DNA of 17,664 bases from Faucicola sp902506225 (GTDB taxonomy: Bacteria > Pseudomonadota > Gammaproteobacteria > Pseudomonadales > Moraxellaceae): the NCBI GenBank assembly GCA_902506225.1, contig LR733351.1, forward strand, positions 1 through 17,664, in the 5' to 3' direction. The position numbers and the translations under genes are program-made. The notes beneath the pieces are model-generated. The model ran no database searches. It was not told the DNA's origin and worked only from the letters and a program-made list of their open reading frames with translations. Each line of letters starts with the position of its first letter. Position 1 is the first letter of the stretch. Positions 16,440-17,664 of the stretch are shown here, in pieces.

Positions 16440-16787
16440 ATGAAGCAGATTTTATTCACGGTGGTTTTATTTGCGATAACGGCCATTGCCGAAATCGTCG
16501 GTTGTTATTTGGGTTATCAATGGTTGGTTGAGAAAAAACCGCTTTGGTATCTCATCCCATTGGTGATTAGTTTAGCCATCTTTGTGTGGTTATTGACTTT
16601 GCACCCAACGGCGACAGGGCGTGTGTATGCTGCGCATGGTGGCATTTATGTGGCTGTCGCCTTAATGTGGCTACACCTTGTCGACAAAGTCACGTTAATG
16701 GCATGGGACATCGCAGGAGGTAGCGTTGTACTACTCGGTGTCTGTATTATTATTTTTCAGCCATACGCCTTTAGTAAAAACTTTTGA
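16440..16787 (+). CDS. YnfA/UPF0060 family small membrane protein
   Basis: A 115-residue inner-membrane protein with four hydrophobic segments. It matches the UPF0060/YnfA family (E. coli YnfA, 108 residues) through AEIVGCYLGYQWL, WLLTLHPTATGRVYAAHGGIYVAVALMWL and a C-terminal GGSVVLLGVCIIIF. YnfA proteins are related to small multidrug resistance transporters, and efflux roles have been proposed; a link to arsenic is not established to my knowledge. It starts 15 bases after the arsR stop, the two are probably cotranscribed, and it would then respond to arsenite. A short CTAGG / CCTAG hairpin (16421-16436) covers the gap and could affect translation. Confidence 0.88.
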   Translation: MKQILFTVVLFAITAIAEIVGCYLGYQWLVEKKPLWYLIPLVISLAIFVWLLTLHPTATGRVYAAHGGIYVAVALMWLHLVDKVTLMAWDIAGGSVVLLGVCIIIFQPYAFSKNF

Positions 16788-16809
16788 CTTAATCAGGCTA
16801 TTTAAACCA

Positions 16810-17490
16810 TTATCCATCTGAAGTGTCACCATTAGGCGCATTGCGTTGTGTGGGTGTGGTTAAAAATGGGGGTGTCATCTCTAAAGGATTGATAATTTGA
16901 CGTTGAGACTGGGTTGCCATTGCCCACCACTGTAGCTGTAAAAAGCTACGAGCCAAGTAACTTTGCCAATCCTCGGTATTCACCGTGGGTAAAAAATGAC
17001 CCTGTTCATCAAAGACTTCTTGCGCTTTTGGAATATGAATCATAGCTGATACCGATAGACAGCCCAATTCTGCTAAAAAAGTGCGCATATTGATGGCCGC
17101 TCGCATACCGCCCCATTGCCCTGCTGAATAAGTGACAATGCTACTTGGCTTGAATGAAAATAATGAGCTGCCAAAGTGATTGAGTAAGTCCATCAAGGCA
17201 GGACTCATAGCGTGGTTATATTCGGGACTTACCATCACATAGCCGTCCGCTTGGGCGATTTTATTCGCCAGACGCTCTAACGGTTCAGGTGCTTTACCTT
17301 TAGCATAGGCAAAATGCGGTTTAAAAACCGGTCCTAATGGATAATCGAGTGGGTCAATGATTTCCACGGTAATGTCTGGAAACGCGGCTTGCAAATACCG
17401 CTCACAAGCCAATGCCACACGCTCACCGAGTCTGGCAGGTTTTGGTGGGGTGCTATCGCGTACCGAACCTAAAAAAATAAGAAAGTTCAT
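16810..17490 (-). CDS. NAD(P)H-dependent FMN reductase family protein
   Basis: A cytoplasmic flavodoxin-fold oxidoreductase of 226 residues that should bind FMN and take electrons from NAD(P)H, reducing flavin, quinones or similar acceptors. The phosphate-binding loop is GSVRDSTPP near residues 8-16. The family signature MVSPEYNHAMSPALMDLLNHFG is near 85-106, and TYSAGQWGGMRAAINMRTFLAELG follows. The C-terminal 60 residues are extended and Pro/Gln-rich at the end. ArsH is a distant relative often found in ars operons, but its typical sequence motifs are not seen here, so I do not call it ArsH. A GGAA lies 8 bases before the ATG. The gene converges on the ynfA-like gene with a 22-base gap holding no convincing terminator. 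Confidence 0.85.
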   Translation of the reverse strand: MNFLIFLGSVRDSTPPKPARLGERVALACERYLQAAFPDITVEIIDPLDYPLGPVFKPHFAYAKGKAPEPLERLANKIAQADGYVMVSPEYNHAMSPALMDLLNHFGSSLFSFKPSSIVTYSAGQWGGMRAAINMRTFLAELGCLSVSAMIHIPKAQEVFDEQGHFLPTVNTEDWQSYLARSFLQLQWWAMATQSQRQIINPLEMTPPFLTTPTQRNAPNGDTSDG

Positions 17491-17502
17491 TAATTCATTT
17501 CC

Positions 17503-17516
17503 AAACTTGTAAGTTT
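17503..17516. promoter_or_regulatory. Candidate operator upstream of the flavin reductase gene
   Basis: AAACTT-GT-AAGTTT is a perfect 6-bp dyad with a 2-base centre, 13 bases before the flavin reductase ATG and just ahead of its ribosome-binding site. ACTT/AAGT dyads near quinone or flavin reductase genes are commonly bound by HxlR- or MarR-type regulators. No such regulator is in the window, so the protein that binds is unknown. Confidence 0.3.
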
Positions 17517-17543
17517 AATAAGAATAATGGAATTATGCTTAAT

Positions 17544-17664
17544 TGTAGCGGTCAAGTTTAATTAGACAGCCTTTAAGAGATTTTGATTAAAAAACTGTAT
17601 TTCTTTCTCGACTAGTGTTAAGTAATCATTGAAGCTGTGTGGTCTAACTTGACGGTAATAGCCG
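17544..17664 (-). mobile_element. Insertion sequence, end only, continuing past the right edge
   Basis: The stretch holds the 3' end of a transposase frame and, two dozen bases past its stop, a terminus that on the plus strand begins TGTAGCGGTCAAGTTTAATT. Ends that start TG and finish CA are usual for IS3-family elements. The boundary at 17544 is inferred from this TG alone, since the other end is outside the window. Confidence 0.5.
17562..17663 (-). CDS. IS transposase C-terminus, partial
   Basis: Reading down the minus strand from 17663, an open frame gives 33 residues ending in TAA at 17564-17562, beginning GYYRQVRPHSFNDYLTLVEKE. The pattern (N/G)YYxxxRPHxxxxYLTPxEKE, followed by FFNQNLLKAV, is the typical tail of rve-type DDE transposases such as IS3-family OrfB, just after the catalytic Glu region. 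The catalytic core lies beyond the window edge. It points toward the flavin reductase gene and ends 72 bases before that gene's start. Confidence 0.65.
   Translation of the reverse strand, partial: GYYRQVRPHSFNDYLTLVEKEIQFFNQNLLKAV

Noticed and set aside
17526..17556. TTGACC in the IS end as a -35 forming a hybrid promoter for the flavin reductase.
   Set aside because: No -10-like hexamer lies 16-18 bases downstream; CATAAT is only 12 bases away.

Overview
The window reads as an accessory region of a Gammaproteobacterium, most likely a member of the Moraxellaceae (Moraxella, Psychrobacter or Acinetobacter type). This rests on the low-to-moderate G+C, a siderophore locus laid out like those of that family, and ArsB/ArsR/YnfA proteins of gammaproteobacterial type. 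The genus is an inference.

Bases 1-10797 are a citrate-hydroxamate siderophore locus of the NRPS-independent (NIS) type. The first block (1-6644, +) holds a type-A IucA-like synthetase cut by the left edge, an IucD-like amine N-hydroxylase, a type-C IucC-like synthetase, an AlcB/IucB-like acyl-CoA N-acyltransferase and an MFS transporter that is probably the exporter. The first four overlap end to end. The expected chemistry is N-hydroxylation of a diamine, acylation to a hydroxamate, and two condensations onto citrate. The diamine cannot be read from the sequence because no decarboxylase or aminotransferase is present.

The second block (6645-10797, +) starts at a near-consensus Fur box set inside a promoter. 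It encodes a small cytoplasmic protein of unknown function with a SpoIIAA/STAS-like look, an RhtX/FptX-type MFS permease and a TonB-dependent outer-membrane receptor. This is a compact uptake operon with no ABC transporter.

Bases 10806-14680 are a complete, passenger-free Tn3-family transposon: near-identical 52-bp terminal inverted repeats, tnpA, tnpR and a candidate res site. It begins 8 bp after the receptor stop codon. No 5-bp target duplication is visible, so the two sides may not have been joined before.

Bases 14681-17543 are a small arsenic-resistance locus of visibly higher G+C. arsB (-) and arsR (+) diverge from a 61-bp control region, arsR is followed by a ynfA-family membrane gene, and a flavin reductase gene converges on it. 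No arsC or arsH is present.

At the right edge (17544-17664, -) lies the last 33 codons of an IS transposase with its probable terminal repeat.

No tRNA, rRNA or CRISPR array was seen. The least explained element is the small gene at the head of the Fur-controlled uptake operon.
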